From Streptomyces tailanensis (GTDB lineage Bacteria > Actinomycetota > Actinomycetes > Streptomycetales > Streptomycetaceae): 64,000 bases of DNA. Shown piece after piece: positions 54,217 to 62,148 of the stretch. Made by a program: the position numbers and the translations under genes. Every line of letters begins with the position of its first letter. The stretch's first letter is position 1. The DNA lies in assembly GCF_008386495.1 (NCBI RefSeq), contig NZ_VTHJ01000007.1:1-64000 (forward strand), read 5' to 3'. The notes beneath the pieces are model-generated. The model was not told where the DNA came from, searched no databases, and worked only from the letters and a program-made list of their open reading frames with translations.

Positions 54217-55359
54217 GCGGAAAGTGGTGAAGTGGTGAGGTCCAACGGTTCGATACCGGGGGCGGCCGGGCTGCACCTGGTCGACGGGGTCGCGTTGCTG
54301 CGGCCGGAAGAACAGGTCTTCGCGGCGATGCTGACCGGGTTCGCCAACCAGCAGCTCGCGCGGAGTCTGGCCCGGACGACCGTCGAGGGCCGGGAGAACA
54401 CGGTCAAGGCGTTTGCGGCCTACGTGAACGCCTACCCCTGGCTCTGAACGCCGGCGATGGTCGATGAGTGGCTCGGTGACCTGCGTTCCTTGCGGGACCT
54501 GAAGCGCTCCACGATCCGCTCGTACTCGGAGGCCGTGCGGGCTTTCTGCCACTTCATCACCGATCCCCTTTACGAGTGGACGGCCACCTGCGAGGAGCGG
54601 TTCGGCACCCACCCGGTGCAGGTGGTGCACGAGTGGAACACCGCGGTGCACGTCCAGGACAACGAGGCGGACGCGAAGAAGCGCGCGTTCACCAAGGCCG
54701 AGCTGCACGCCTTCTTCGCGCACTGTGACGACGAGGTTGCCCGCATCCGGGCCTTCGGCCGCAAGGGCTGGTTGCCCGCCTTCCGCGACGCGACGCTGTT
54801 CAAGACCGCCTACGCCTACGGGGCGCGGCGCAACGAGACGCGGATGCTCGACGCCGCCGACTTCGGCCGCAACCCGCACGGCGGCGAGTTCGGCGAGTAC
54901 GGCCGGTGCCAGGTCCGGTTCGGCAAGGCCAAGAAGGGCTCGCCGCCCAAGCGCCGCGGGGTGCTGACCGTGTTCGACTGGACCCCGGACGTCCTGGACG
55001 AGTGGTTCACCGAGGTCCGCCCGCTGTTCGGTACCGACAACAACCCGGCGGCCTGGCCCTCGGAACGGGGTCTGCGGATCGGATGCCAGCGGCTCAACTC
55101 CCGTTTCATCACCTATCGCAAGGCCCTCGGCCTGGACGACGGACTCGACTTCCACTCCTTCCGCAGGTCCTACGTCACCCACCTGATCGAGGACGGCTGG
55201 GATCCGCGCTTCGTCCAGGAGCAGGTCGGTCACGAGCACGCCAGCACCACATCCCTCTACACCTGCGTGTCCTCGGACTTCCGCACCCGCACCCTGCGGC
55301 GGCATCTGGACTCCACCATCGCCGCTGCCCTTCAGACCCAGACCGGGAGGCAGGCATGA
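54208..55359 (+). pseudogene. Tyrosine recombinase with an in-frame TGA
   Basis: One reading frame encodes a tyrosine recombinase interrupted by a TGA at 54445-54447. The text before (ENTVKAFAAYVNAYPWL) and after (TPAMVDEWLGDLRSLRDLKR) is continuous; TGG (Trp) is the likely ancestral codon. Catalytic residues downstream are present: AYGARRNETRML, FHSFRRSYVTHLIEDGWDPR, VGHEHASTTSLYTCV. The ATG at 54457 could start a 300-residue protein that lacks the N-terminal DNA-binding segment. Readthrough of TGA is a further possibility. It is coupled to the next gene by ATGA. Confidence 0.75.
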
Positions 55360-55691
55360 AACGCAAGGTCGGCTACACCTGGCGGCTGCGCGAGGTCATG
55401 GCCCAGCATCGGGTCTTCACGGCCACCGAATTGGTGCCGCTACTGCACGAACGCGGCATCGACCTGTCCGCCTCCCAGGTTCACCGCCTGGTCTCCGGCA
55501 CCCCTGAACGTCTGTCGTTGCAGGTCATGGCCGCGCTCTGCGACATTCTGTCCTGCACGCCGGCCGACCTGGTGGCCACCACCGCCGAGAACGCCGGCGT
55601 CCGCAAGACCGCCACCGGCGACCTGCCCACCCCGCCCGCGAACGTCGCGAAGCTCCGCCCCCGAGCCGCCCGCATCCTGCCCGACGCATGA
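55356..55691 (+). CDS. Small XRE-type helix-turn-helix protein of the recombinase module
   Basis: The 111-residue protein carries a Cro/C1-type helix-turn-helix (LVPLLHERGIDLSASQVHRL, LSLQVMAALCDILSCTPADL). Its ATG overlaps the recombinase stop and its own stop overlaps the zinc-finger gene start (ATGA at both ends). Such tight coupling suggests that the three proteins act together, for example with this one as an accessory DNA-binding factor. Confidence 0.75.
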   Translation: MKRKVGYTWRLREVMAQHRVFTATELVPLLHERGIDLSASQVHRLVSGTPERLSLQVMAALCDILSCTPADLVATTAENAGVRKTATGDLPTPPANVAKLRPRAARILPDA

Positions 55692-57229
55692 CCCGCCCCT
55701 ACGCTACCGACGAACAGTACGAACGCTGGTACATGGCCGAGTGCTGCCGCTGCGGCCGCCGCAGGCACCTGGCCGGCACCTGGCCGGATGGATACGTCTG
55801 CCGAACCTGCTCGGACCGCGCCGTCCGCACACGGGGCGCCTGTCCGGGATGCGGCCAGGATCGTGCCCTCCCCGGACTCCGCCCCGGTGACGGGGCCGCG
55901 ATCTGCACCGCCTGTGCCGGCTTCTCCCAGACCTTCGACTGCTCACGCTGCGGCTTCGAGGGCAAGCTCCTGGCCGGACGGCTCTGCGAACGCTGCACCC
56001 TCACCGACCGCCTCACCGCGCTCCTGGACGACGGCACCGGTCGTGTCCGTCCCGAACTGACACCGCTGTTCGACCTGCTCGTGGCGATGGAAAAGCCCAG
56101 AAGCGGCCTGGCCTGGCTGGAAATGCGACGCAACCAGCCGGGCAGCGCCTCGCAGCTACTGCGGCGGCTCGGCCTCGGCGAAATCCCTCTGACCCACGAC
56201 GCCTTCCACAAACTCCAGCCCTGGCGGGCCGCCGCTCACCTGGAAGAACTTCTGATGACGTGCGGAGCCCTGCCCGCCGTCGACAAGTACCTCTGCTCCT
56301 TCCAACGCTGGCTTCCCGGCCACCTGACCGACATCGCCGACCCCGAGCACGCCAAGACGATCAGACTCTTCGCGACCTGGCACGTCCTCCCTCGGCTGCG
56401 GACCCGCGCGGAGCGAAGCCACATCACACCCAGCGTCCGACGGTTCGCCGCCGAACAGGTCAAGTACGCGACCGCGTTCCTGCAATGGCTCGGCGAGCGC
56501 AACAGCACCCTCGCGTCCTGCGGCCAGATCGACATCGACGCCTGGTATGCCGAGAACACCGAACACAGCCGCACCTGCCTGCGAGCCTTCCTCAACTGGG
56601 CTATGCAGAGCCACCGCTGCCGACGCACCCTCTCCATCCCCGCGATGAAGGTTTCCCGGCGAGCCGCGCTGAGCGAGGACCAGCGCCTCGATGCCCTTGG
56701 CCGACTGCTGACCGACCCGGCGATACCCATGCGTCTCCGAGCCGCCGGGGTCATCGTCCTCCTTTACGCACAGCCCGTGAGCCGCGTCGTCCGGCTCAGC
56801 GTCGACGACGTGATCCGTGACGGCGACACGGTGCTGCTACGACTCGGCGAGCCCGCTTCGCCCGTCCCTGCACCGGTTGCAGCCCTGCTCCTGGAGCACA
56901 TCGCGAACCGCGACAACATGAACACCGCCACCAACCCCGCATCCTCCTGGCTCTTCCCAGGCCGCCGGGCGGGCCAGCCGTTCCGCCCCGACCACCTGTC
57001 CGCGCTCCTGAACGAGGTCGGAGTTCCGGCCGCCGCTGCCCGCGGCGCCGCCATCCGGCAGCAACTCCTCGAGCTACCCGGCCCCGTCGTCGCGGACGCC
57101 CTCGGCTACCACGACAAGACCACCAGCCGCCTCATCAGAGAGACCGGCGGGACATGGAGCCGCTACGCTCCAGGAGATCACGCAAGGTCACCAACAGGCT
57201 GGGTTCCTCGGGGAAGCAGCGACAGTTGA
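55688..57229 (+). CDS. Zinc-finger, recombinase-like protein
   Basis: The first 105 residues of this 513-residue protein contain six CxxC pairs (C19-xx-C22, C38-xx-C41, C52-xx-C55, C73-xx-C76, C85-xx-C88, C100-xx-C103), enough for three zinc ribbons. The rest is helical and ends with VADALGYHDKTTSRLI...WSRYA. That pattern resembles the last helices of a tyrosine recombinase, but the canonical Arg and HxxR residues are not clear. It may be a DNA-binding partner rather than a catalyst. The last 15 codons overlap repeat copy A. Confidence 0.65.
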   Translation: MTRPYATDEQYERWYMAECCRCGRRRHLAGTWPDGYVCRTCSDRAVRTRGACPGCGQDRALPGLRPGDGAAICTACAGFSQTFDCSRCGFEGKLLAGRLCERCTLTDRLTALLDDGTGRVRPELTPLFDLLVAMEKPRSGLAWLEMRRNQPGSASQLLRRLGLGEIPLTHDAFHKLQPWRAAAHLEELLMTCGALPAVDKYLCSFQRWLPGHLTDIADPEHAKTIRLFATWHVLPRLRTRAERSHITPSVRRFAAEQVKYATAFLQWLGERNSTLASCGQIDIDAWYAENTEHSRTCLRAFLNWAMQSHRCRRTLSIPAMKVSRRAALSEDQRLDALGRLLTDPAIPMRLRAAGVIVLLYAQPVSRVVRLSVDDVIRDGDTVLLRLGEPASPVPAPVAALLLEHIANRDNMNTATNPASSWLFPGRRAGQPFRPDHLSALLNEVGVPAAAARGAAIRQQLLELPGPVVADALGYHDKTTSRLIRETGGTWSRYAPGDHARSPTGWVPRGSSDS

Positions 57230-57249
57230 ATACGGCGAGCCCACCAGTA
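57187..57249. repeat. Direct repeat copy A
   Basis: The 63-bp copy begins GTCACCAACAGG and ends CCCACCAGTA. It matches copy B (57863-57924) at most positions with one gap; the blocks GGGTTCC, CGGGGAA, GCGACAGTTGAATA and CCCACCAGTA are shared. A short inverted pair GTTCC...GGAA is kept in both. It lies just 3' of the leftward gene at 57275-57829 and over the end of the zinc-finger gene. Confidence 0.85.
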
Positions 57250-57274
57250 GTCTGCCGTGGCCTGCGCCGACCCC

Positions 57275-57829
57275 TCAGCTGCGCCTGCTGGACGGAAGGT
57301 CTGCGTCGTCCAAGGCGGCCCGCGCCGCCGACGCGAAGCTGCCGAGGCGCTCGGAGACCATGGTCACTTCGACGGCGTGACGCTCAACGAAGTTGACGTT
57401 GCGATCCGGGGCACCCGAGGAGTCGCGCCAGGCGAGAAGAGTTGTGTGCATCGAGTGGAGCCCCAGGTGGACGCTGTGGGCGGCCTGCTCCACTGAGTCG
57501 GGTCCCTCGACTGCGAGGGCGGCCCAAGCTGCTTGCACTCGAACCAACTGATCTTGCGCGATCTGGAGCCGCCGATCAGCCTCCGCCACATCTGGGGCAT
57601 CGCCTACCAGCGCTCGTGCAGCCATCTTCAGAACGCTGCGCGACTCGTTGGCAGGGGCCAGGAAGGCGCTGTACGCGTCTCGCCGCAGTTGTCTGCGCCA
57701 CTGGGAGTGCTCGACCTTGGCTTGTCCCTCCAACTGCCGCCGAGTCGCCCCACTGGAGATCGCCGACGCCGCAACCGTGCCGAGAACGCCTACCGTTGCG
57801 CCCAACAGCGCCGCAAGTCCTTGGTCCAT
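57275..57829 (-). CDS. Membrane-anchored hypothetical protein in a repeat-bounded cassette
   Basis: The 184-residue protein has one N-terminal membrane helix (LAALLGATVGVLGTVAASAI) followed by a basic, mostly helical part (RRQLEGQAKVEHSQWRRQLR). Similar proteins are frequent in Streptomyces accessory DNA, without known function. It is framed by the two copies of the 62-63 bp repeat and points towards the recombinase module. Confidence 0.7.
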   Translation of the reverse strand: MDQGLAALLGATVGVLGTVAASAISSGATRRQLEGQAKVEHSQWRRQLRRDAYSAFLAPANESRSVLKMAARALVGDAPDVAEADRRLQIAQDQLVRVQAAWAALAVEGPDSVEQAAHSVHLGLHSMHTTLLAWRDSSGAPDRNVNFVERHAVEVTMVSERLGSFASAARAALDDADLPSSRRS

Positions 57830-57841
57830 GCGGGGGATTAT

Positions 57842-58246
57842 TCACCCTGGCGACCACACACAGTCACCGGCAGGGCGGGTTCCACGGGGAACTGGCGACA
57901 GTTGAATAGGCGACCCCACCAGTACCGGTGCCGGGATACGAGCCTCGTGCAGTTCCATGCCGAGACCGGTCGACACGTTGGGCACCAACTTGTCGGGGTC
58001 CACCATGGTTTCCAGCACCAGCAGCCGGTCGCCCGGAATGGCCAGACGGTCCAGCAGGCGTCGCGCCTTGCCGATGCCGATTCCCAACTCCGCACGGGTC
58101 AGCAGGTGGAACCGGTCGGGATAGGTACTCTCCGGAATCCCCGCCTTACCATAAGTGAACGCGTACTTGTCGAAGCCCTTCGCGAAGTTCGACAGCACGA
58201 TGACGTGGAAGCGCTGGTCGCCATGGTCCATCCCGTCATCATGCAT
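57842..58246 (-). CDS. Hypothetical protein whose 3' end carries repeat copy B
   Basis: From ATG 58246 (or 58231) about 134 residues are encoded: RFHVIVLSNFAKGFDKYAFT, YGKAGIPESTYPDRFHLLTR, LLDRLAIPGDRLLVLETMVD and a C-terminal VLVGSPIQLSPVPRG that lies in repeat copy B. I do not recognise the family. The N-terminal boundary is uncertain because the frame is open further upstream. It may be a truncated gene or the second cassette in a row. Confidence 0.5.
   Translation of the reverse strand: MHDDGMDHGDQRFHVIVLSNFAKGFDKYAFTYGKAGIPESTYPDRFHLLTRAELGIGIGKARRLLDRLAIPGDRLLVLETMVDPDKLVPNVSTGLGMELHEARIPAPVLVGSPIQLSPVPRGTRPAGDCVWSPG
57863..57924. repeat. Direct repeat copy B
   Basis: This 62-bp partner of copy A begins GTCACCGGCAGG and ends CCCACCAGTA. 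It includes the inverted pair GTTCC (57879-57883) and GGAAC (57888-57892). It lies between the two leftward small genes and forms part of the coding end of the upstream one. Confidence 0.85.
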
Positions 58247-58508
58247 GAACGGGCCCCAGACGACATGGGCCGAACTGCAGGCGGAACCTGTGTCCCGATC
58301 CGATCCGTCGTCAACGGCACGCCCCGCCCTGTCGCGGTCTACGACACGGCCACCGGTGACCTGGGGACTCGCATCACCCCGGGCCCGTGCAACCGGACGC
58401 AGCCGCAGCGTCACACGACGGCTCACCCCAGACGTCAGGGGCATTACGGGCGAACCACCGAGCCGCTCAGCGACCGAACCCCGCTGACGGAGCGAGGTCA
58501 AAGGCGGG

Positions 58509-59546
58509 TCACGTAGTGCCGCGGACATTCAAGCTCGGTGTCAGGACGATAGGGGGTGGCAGTTCCCCTGCCAGGAGTTGGTCGACTTGATGGATGGCCA
58601 GTTCGCCCAGCCGTCGCTTGTCGAGGTGCAGGGTGGTCAGTGGCGGGTCGACCAGATCGACGACGCTCAGCCCGTCGTAGCCGACCAGTGCGCAGTCGTC
58701 CGGTATTTGGACGCCGAGCCGGCGGGCCGCCCGGAGCGCGCCGATCGCAACCAGGTCGTTGAAGGCGACCACGGCGGTGAGGTCTGGGCGCGCGGCGTAC
58801 AGCGCCTCGAACGCGGCGGCGCCCCCGGCCGGGGACTGCTCACCCATGACAACCCAGCCCTCGTCTACGGGCAGCGCATGTTCGCCGACGACTTCGAGGA
58901 AGGTGCGGCGCCGGACCATCGGGGCGCTCACGCACTCGCAGTCGATCATGCCGATCCGGCGGTGACCCCGGTCGATGAGGTGCTGCATCCCGGCCCGGAT
59001 TCCGGCCGCGGTGTCGATGTGGACCAACGCGTGGTTCGACGAGTCCAGCCCGCGATCGACTACAACCAGCGGCACGGTGCCCACGTACGGCTCGAGCTGC
59101 GCATCTGGATGGCTGATGTAGCCGACAAGAGCGTCAACCTGTTGGCCGAGTGAGCGGACCATGGCCAGCTCCCGGGACCGATCGTTCTCGGTGCTGGCCA
59201 CGAGCACCTGCCAGTCGCGTTCGTCCGCGGCCGCAATCACTCCTGCCACGAACTCCGGGAAGAAGGGGTTGACCACGTCGGGGACGATGAGCCCGACGGA
59301 TACGACGTCCGGGCGGACCAGCCCCCGGCCGAACCGGCTGGGCCGGTACCGCAACTGCCTTGCGACGTCGAGCACGCGTTGCTGAGTCCCCGGGTCGATC
59401 TCCCCCTTGCCGTTGATCGCCCGGGAGACGGTCTGATGGGACACGCCTGCCGCCTGAGCAACGTCGCGGAGCGTGACGCGCTTGACGGTTCTCACACCCC
59501 GCGCCCGCTGGTCTTCCGTTTCCCGCTGTCCGGCCACGCTGCCCAC
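58509..59546 (-). CDS. LacI-family transcriptional repressor
   Basis: A 345-residue LacI/GalR repressor: helix-turn-helix and hinge VTLRDVAQAAGVSHQTVSRA...INGKGEIDPGTQQRV, then a periplasmic-binding-protein-like sugar domain (VSVGLIVPDVVNPFFPEFVA, VVAFNDLVAIGALRAARRLG, LTTLHLDKRRLGELAI). GTG 59546 gives a 20-residue tail before the HTH; an internal GTG just before RTVKR is an alternative. The sugar-transport or glycosidase genes usually found beside such repressors are missing here, although operator-like repeats remain upstream. Confidence 0.9.
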   Translation of the reverse strand: MGSVAGQRETEDQRARGVRTVKRVTLRDVAQAAGVSHQTVSRAINGKGEIDPGTQQRVLDVARQLRYRPSRFGRGLVRPDVVSVGLIVPDVVNPFFPEFVAGVIAAADERDWQVLVASTENDRSRELAMVRSLGQQVDALVGYISHPDAQLEPYVGTVPLVVVDRGLDSSNHALVHIDTAAGIRAGMQHLIDRGHRRIGMIDCECVSAPMVRRRTFLEVVGEHALPVDEGWVVMGEQSPAGGAAAFEALYAARPDLTAVVAFNDLVAIGALRAARRLGVQIPDDCALVGYDGLSVVDLVDPPLTTLHLDKRRLGELAIHQVDQLLAGELPPPIVLTPSLNVRGTT

Positions 59547-59718
59547 TCACTTCTGTTCCTGTGCCGCCCTGTGTCCAAGTCAATCAGGTTCACCGGCCTG
59601 CCGCGCCATCACCAGCCCGGCACTGCCACGAGAGCAAGGCAGCGCCAGAACGCCACCGGCGGATCGTGAGCCGTCCGGCGGCGGGCGTTGACGGAATCTG
59701 CTCACCTGAGCAAGAATC

Positions 59719-59747
59719 CCGTTAACGGTAACGTGAACGGTCACGTC
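59719..59747 (+). promoter_or_regulatory. LacI-type operator cluster
   Basis: The palindrome CCGTTAACGG (59719-59728) runs into a tandem repeat, AACGGTAACGTG (59724-59735) and AACGGTCACGTC (59736-59747). It also contains the inverted pair CGTGA/TCACG (59732-59745). It lies between the divergent LacI gene and a rightward frame, where the repressor would bind. Confidence 0.6.
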
Positions 59748-59778
59748 AGCGATCACGGAACAAGTGAAGGAGAACGCA

Positions 59779-60030
59779 GTGGCTTCTTTGAGGGGCCCTC
59801 TACCGCACGAGCCCCACCCGATGTTCCGTGGCGTGTTCCGCGGCTGGCACGCAAAGGCCGGCGTCTTTTCGGCGCTGCCAGACGCACCTGTGGAGCCGGA
59901 TGATCCGCAGCCTTGGTGGTGCCGACTGAGAGTTCGGCGGCAGAAGCCGAGCAGCGGTGGATCGTCGCTCAGTCGATCCACGGCGCGTCCCCGGGGCTGT
60001 CCTGCTCCCAGTGGGGACGGTCGGAGCTGA
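59779..60030 (+). pseudogene. 5' stub of a LacI-controlled gene
   Basis: GTG 59779 has an excellent ribosome-binding site (GAAGGAG, 6 bases upstream) directly downstream of the operator cluster. The first 50 or so residues (ASLRGPLPHEPHPMFRGVFR, GWHAKAGVFSALPD) are plausible protein. The rest (RSTARPRGCPAPSGDGRS) is not. I read it as the start of a deleted target gene with an unrelated tail. The product is unknown. Confidence 0.35.
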
Positions 60031-60210
60031 CAAGCAGTGTTCCGTGGTTCGAGGATCAGATCCTCCGGCGAGGGGTGGATCCAGGGTGAGTCCGCGGCAG
60101 CGAGGCGACGAGCGTGCCGATCGCCAGAACAGCTCCGCATCCCGCGCCGTCGGCGCGAACCCGCCCGCGACTTACTGTAATCGGCGCACGGCAGCCGGGC
60201 GGGCTCCGGG

Positions 60211-61074
60211 TCAGGGCCCCACCCGTCGCCAGTCCGTCACAGGGCCAGGGTTTGTGTGGTCCACAGGCGTGACCCAAAAGGCTTTGCCCAGCTCAGCGCT
60301 AAAGTGGGCGCCTGTCCGGCCGTCCCCCGATGAGCGGCCGGTCAGACGGCGCCCGATCCACGGCAGCAGGTACTGCCTGGCGAACCGCGCGTGGGCCACC
60401 TGACGTGCGGTCCATCCGGGCGGCGGTGTCGCGGGCATCGGCGTACGCCACTCCGCGTCCTCCGCCTCGTACCCGAGGGTCTGCCACACCGCCTCGGCTA
60501 CCCGGCGGTGTCCCTCGGCGGTGAGGTGCAGCCGGTCCACGTCCCACATGCGGGGGTCGCCCAGGGAGGGCGCGCCGTACAGGTCGACGACGAGGGCGCC
60601 GTGCCGGGCGGCCAGCTCGTCGACGCAGGTGAACAGCTCCTCCATGCGCGGCCGGAAACGCTCCAGGACCGGGCCCTGGCGGCCGGGGCTGCGCATCAGG
60701 ACGAGCTGTTTGCAGGCGGGGGCGAGGCGTTCCACCGCCTCTTCCAGCAGGCCGCGTACCCGGCCCATGTCGCACTTGGGACGCAGGGCGTCGTTGAGGC
60801 CGCCGACCAGCGTGATCACGTCCGCTTCCATCGCGGCCGCCACGTCCACCTGTTCGGCGACGATCTGGCCGATCAGCTTTCCGCGCACCGCGAGGTTGGC
60901 GTACCGGAAGCCGGGCGTCCGCGCGGCCATCCGGTCCGCGAGGAGATCCGCCCAGCCCCGGTACGAACCGTCGGGCAACAGGTCGGACATGCCTTCGGTG
61001 AAGGAGTCGCCGACCGCGACAAGGCTGGAGTACACGGGAGGAGTGGCGTTCCTCTGGGTGGCGTTCATCTGCAT
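60211..61074 (-). CDS. SGNH/GDSL-family hydrolase with altered C-terminus
   Basis: The 287-residue protein has block I VAVGDSFTEG with the catalytic Ser, block III GGLNDALRP and block V DVDRLHLTAEGHRRVAEAVW (Asp, His). Members are esterases or lipases. Up to YLLPWIGRRLTGRSSGDGR it resembles other Streptomyces proteins. The last 30 or so residues (TGAHFSAELGKAFWVTPVDH...) do not fit and probably come from a deletion junction near 60320. The catalytic domain is complete. Confidence 0.82.
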   Translation of the reverse strand: MQMNATQRNATPPVYSSLVAVGDSFTEGMSDLLPDGSYRGWADLLADRMAARTPGFRYANLAVRGKLIGQIVAEQVDVAAAMEADVITLVGGLNDALRPKCDMGRVRGLLEEAVERLAPACKQLVLMRSPGRQGPVLERFRPRMEELFTCVDELAARHGALVVDLYGAPSLGDPRMWDVDRLHLTAEGHRRVAEAVWQTLGYEAEDAEWRTPMPATPPPGWTARQVAHARFARQYLLPWIGRRLTGRSSGDGRTGAHFSAELGKAFWVTPVDHTNPGPVTDWRRVGP

Positions 61075-61131
61075 GGCGACAGAGATGCTATCCCGTGCAC
61101 ATACCCGGCGGTCGGTCGGCTCCCTCGTCCC

Positions 61132-62148
61132 CTACGCGGCAGGTTGCCCGAACAGCTCCCGCAGCACGTCCTCCATGGTCACGATCCCGGCGAGCCGCCC
61201 GTCCGCGCCCTGCACGGCCGCAAGGTGCGTACGACTGCGCCGCATCGCGGTGAGCACGTCGTCCAGTGGCGTGGTCTCCCGAACCTGGGCGATGGACCGC
61301 ATGTCCCGGACGGGGAACGGCACGTCACGCGGGGCCGCGTCCAGCGCGTCCTTCACATGCAGATAGCCCACGATCCGGCGCGTCTCGTCCACGACGGGGA
61401 AGCGCGAGAACCCGGACTCGGCCGACAGCCGCTCCAGCTCCTCCGGAGTGACGCCCACGCGCGCGTACACGACGCGTTCCAGCGGCAGCACGACGTCGCG
61501 CACGGGCCTGCGGCCCAGTTCCAGCGCGTCGTGCAGCCGTTCCTGGGCGCGGTCGTCGATGAGCCCGGCCTCGCTGGAGTCCCGGACGAGCCGGGCCAGT
61601 TCGGTGTCCGAGAAGGTCGCGGTGACCTGGTCTTGGGTCTCGATCCGCAGGAGCTTCAGCAGGGCGTTCGCGAAGGCGTTGATCGTGAAGATCACCGGCC
61701 GCAGCGCCCGCGACAGGGTCACCAGCGGCGGGCCGAGCAGCAGCGCGCTGCGCACCGGCTCCGCGAGCGCGATGTTCTTCGGCACCATCTCGCCGAGCAG
61801 CATGTGCAGATAGGTGGCGAGCGCCAGCGCGATCACGAAGGACACCGCGTGCCCCGCGCCCTCCGGCACGCCGACCGCGTGGAACACCGGCTCCAGGAGA
61901 TGCTCGATCGCCGGCTCCGCGACCACACCGAGCACCAGGGTGCACAGCGTGATGCCGAGCTGCGCGGCCGCCATCAGCGCCGACACATGCTCCAGGCCCC
62001 ACAGCACGCTGCGCGCCCGCCGGTCGCCCTGATCGGCGTACGGCTCAATCTGGCTGCGGCGCACCGAGATCAGCGCGAACTCGGCGCCCACGAAGAAGGC
62101 GTTGACGACCAGCGTCGCGAAACCGATCAGCAGTTGGACGGCGGTCAT
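61132..62148 (-). CDS. CNNM/CorC-type membrane protein (hemolysin-related), short member
   Basis: The 338-residue protein has a CNNM (DUF21) domain of about four membrane segments (FATLVVNAFFVGAEFALISV) and a pair of CBS domains (VVLPLERVVYARVGVTPEEL, TPLDDVLTAMRRSRTHLAAV). The C-terminal CorC_HlyC domain is absent. Such proteins are linked to Mg2+ or Co2+ transport. Its ATG overlaps the stop of the upstream paralogue (ATGA). Confidence 0.9.
   Translation of the reverse strand: MTAVQLLIGFATLVVNAFFVGAEFALISVRRSQIEPYADQGDRRARSVLWGLEHVSALMAAAQLGITLCTLVLGVVAEPAIEHLLEPVFHAVGVPEGAGHAVSFVIALALATYLHMLLGEMVPKNIALAEPVRSALLLGPPLVTLSRALRPVIFTINAFANALLKLLRIETQDQVTATFSDTELARLVRDSSEAGLIDDRAQERLHDALELGRRPVRDVVLPLERVVYARVGVTPEELERLSAESGFSRFPVVDETRRIVGYLHVKDALDAAPRDVPFPVRDMRSIAQVRETTPLDDVLTAMRRSRTHLAAVQGADGRLAGIVTMEDVLRELFGQPAA

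Larger units (their letters stand above)
59547..60210. other. About 660 bp mostly without genes
   Basis: This region contains LacI-type operator repeats, one short rightward frame with a good ribosome-binding site, and a leftward protein-like scrap near 59975-60050 (SNHGTLLVSSDRPHWEQDSP). It looks like the space left after deletion of the repressor's target genes. Confidence 0.5.

Noticed and set aside
59975..60050. Leftward scrap SNHGTLLVSSDRPHWEQDSP ending in TGA as a small gene.
   Set aside because: A stop codon lies immediately upstream in the same frame and there is no start or ribosome-binding site. At most it is a gene fragment.
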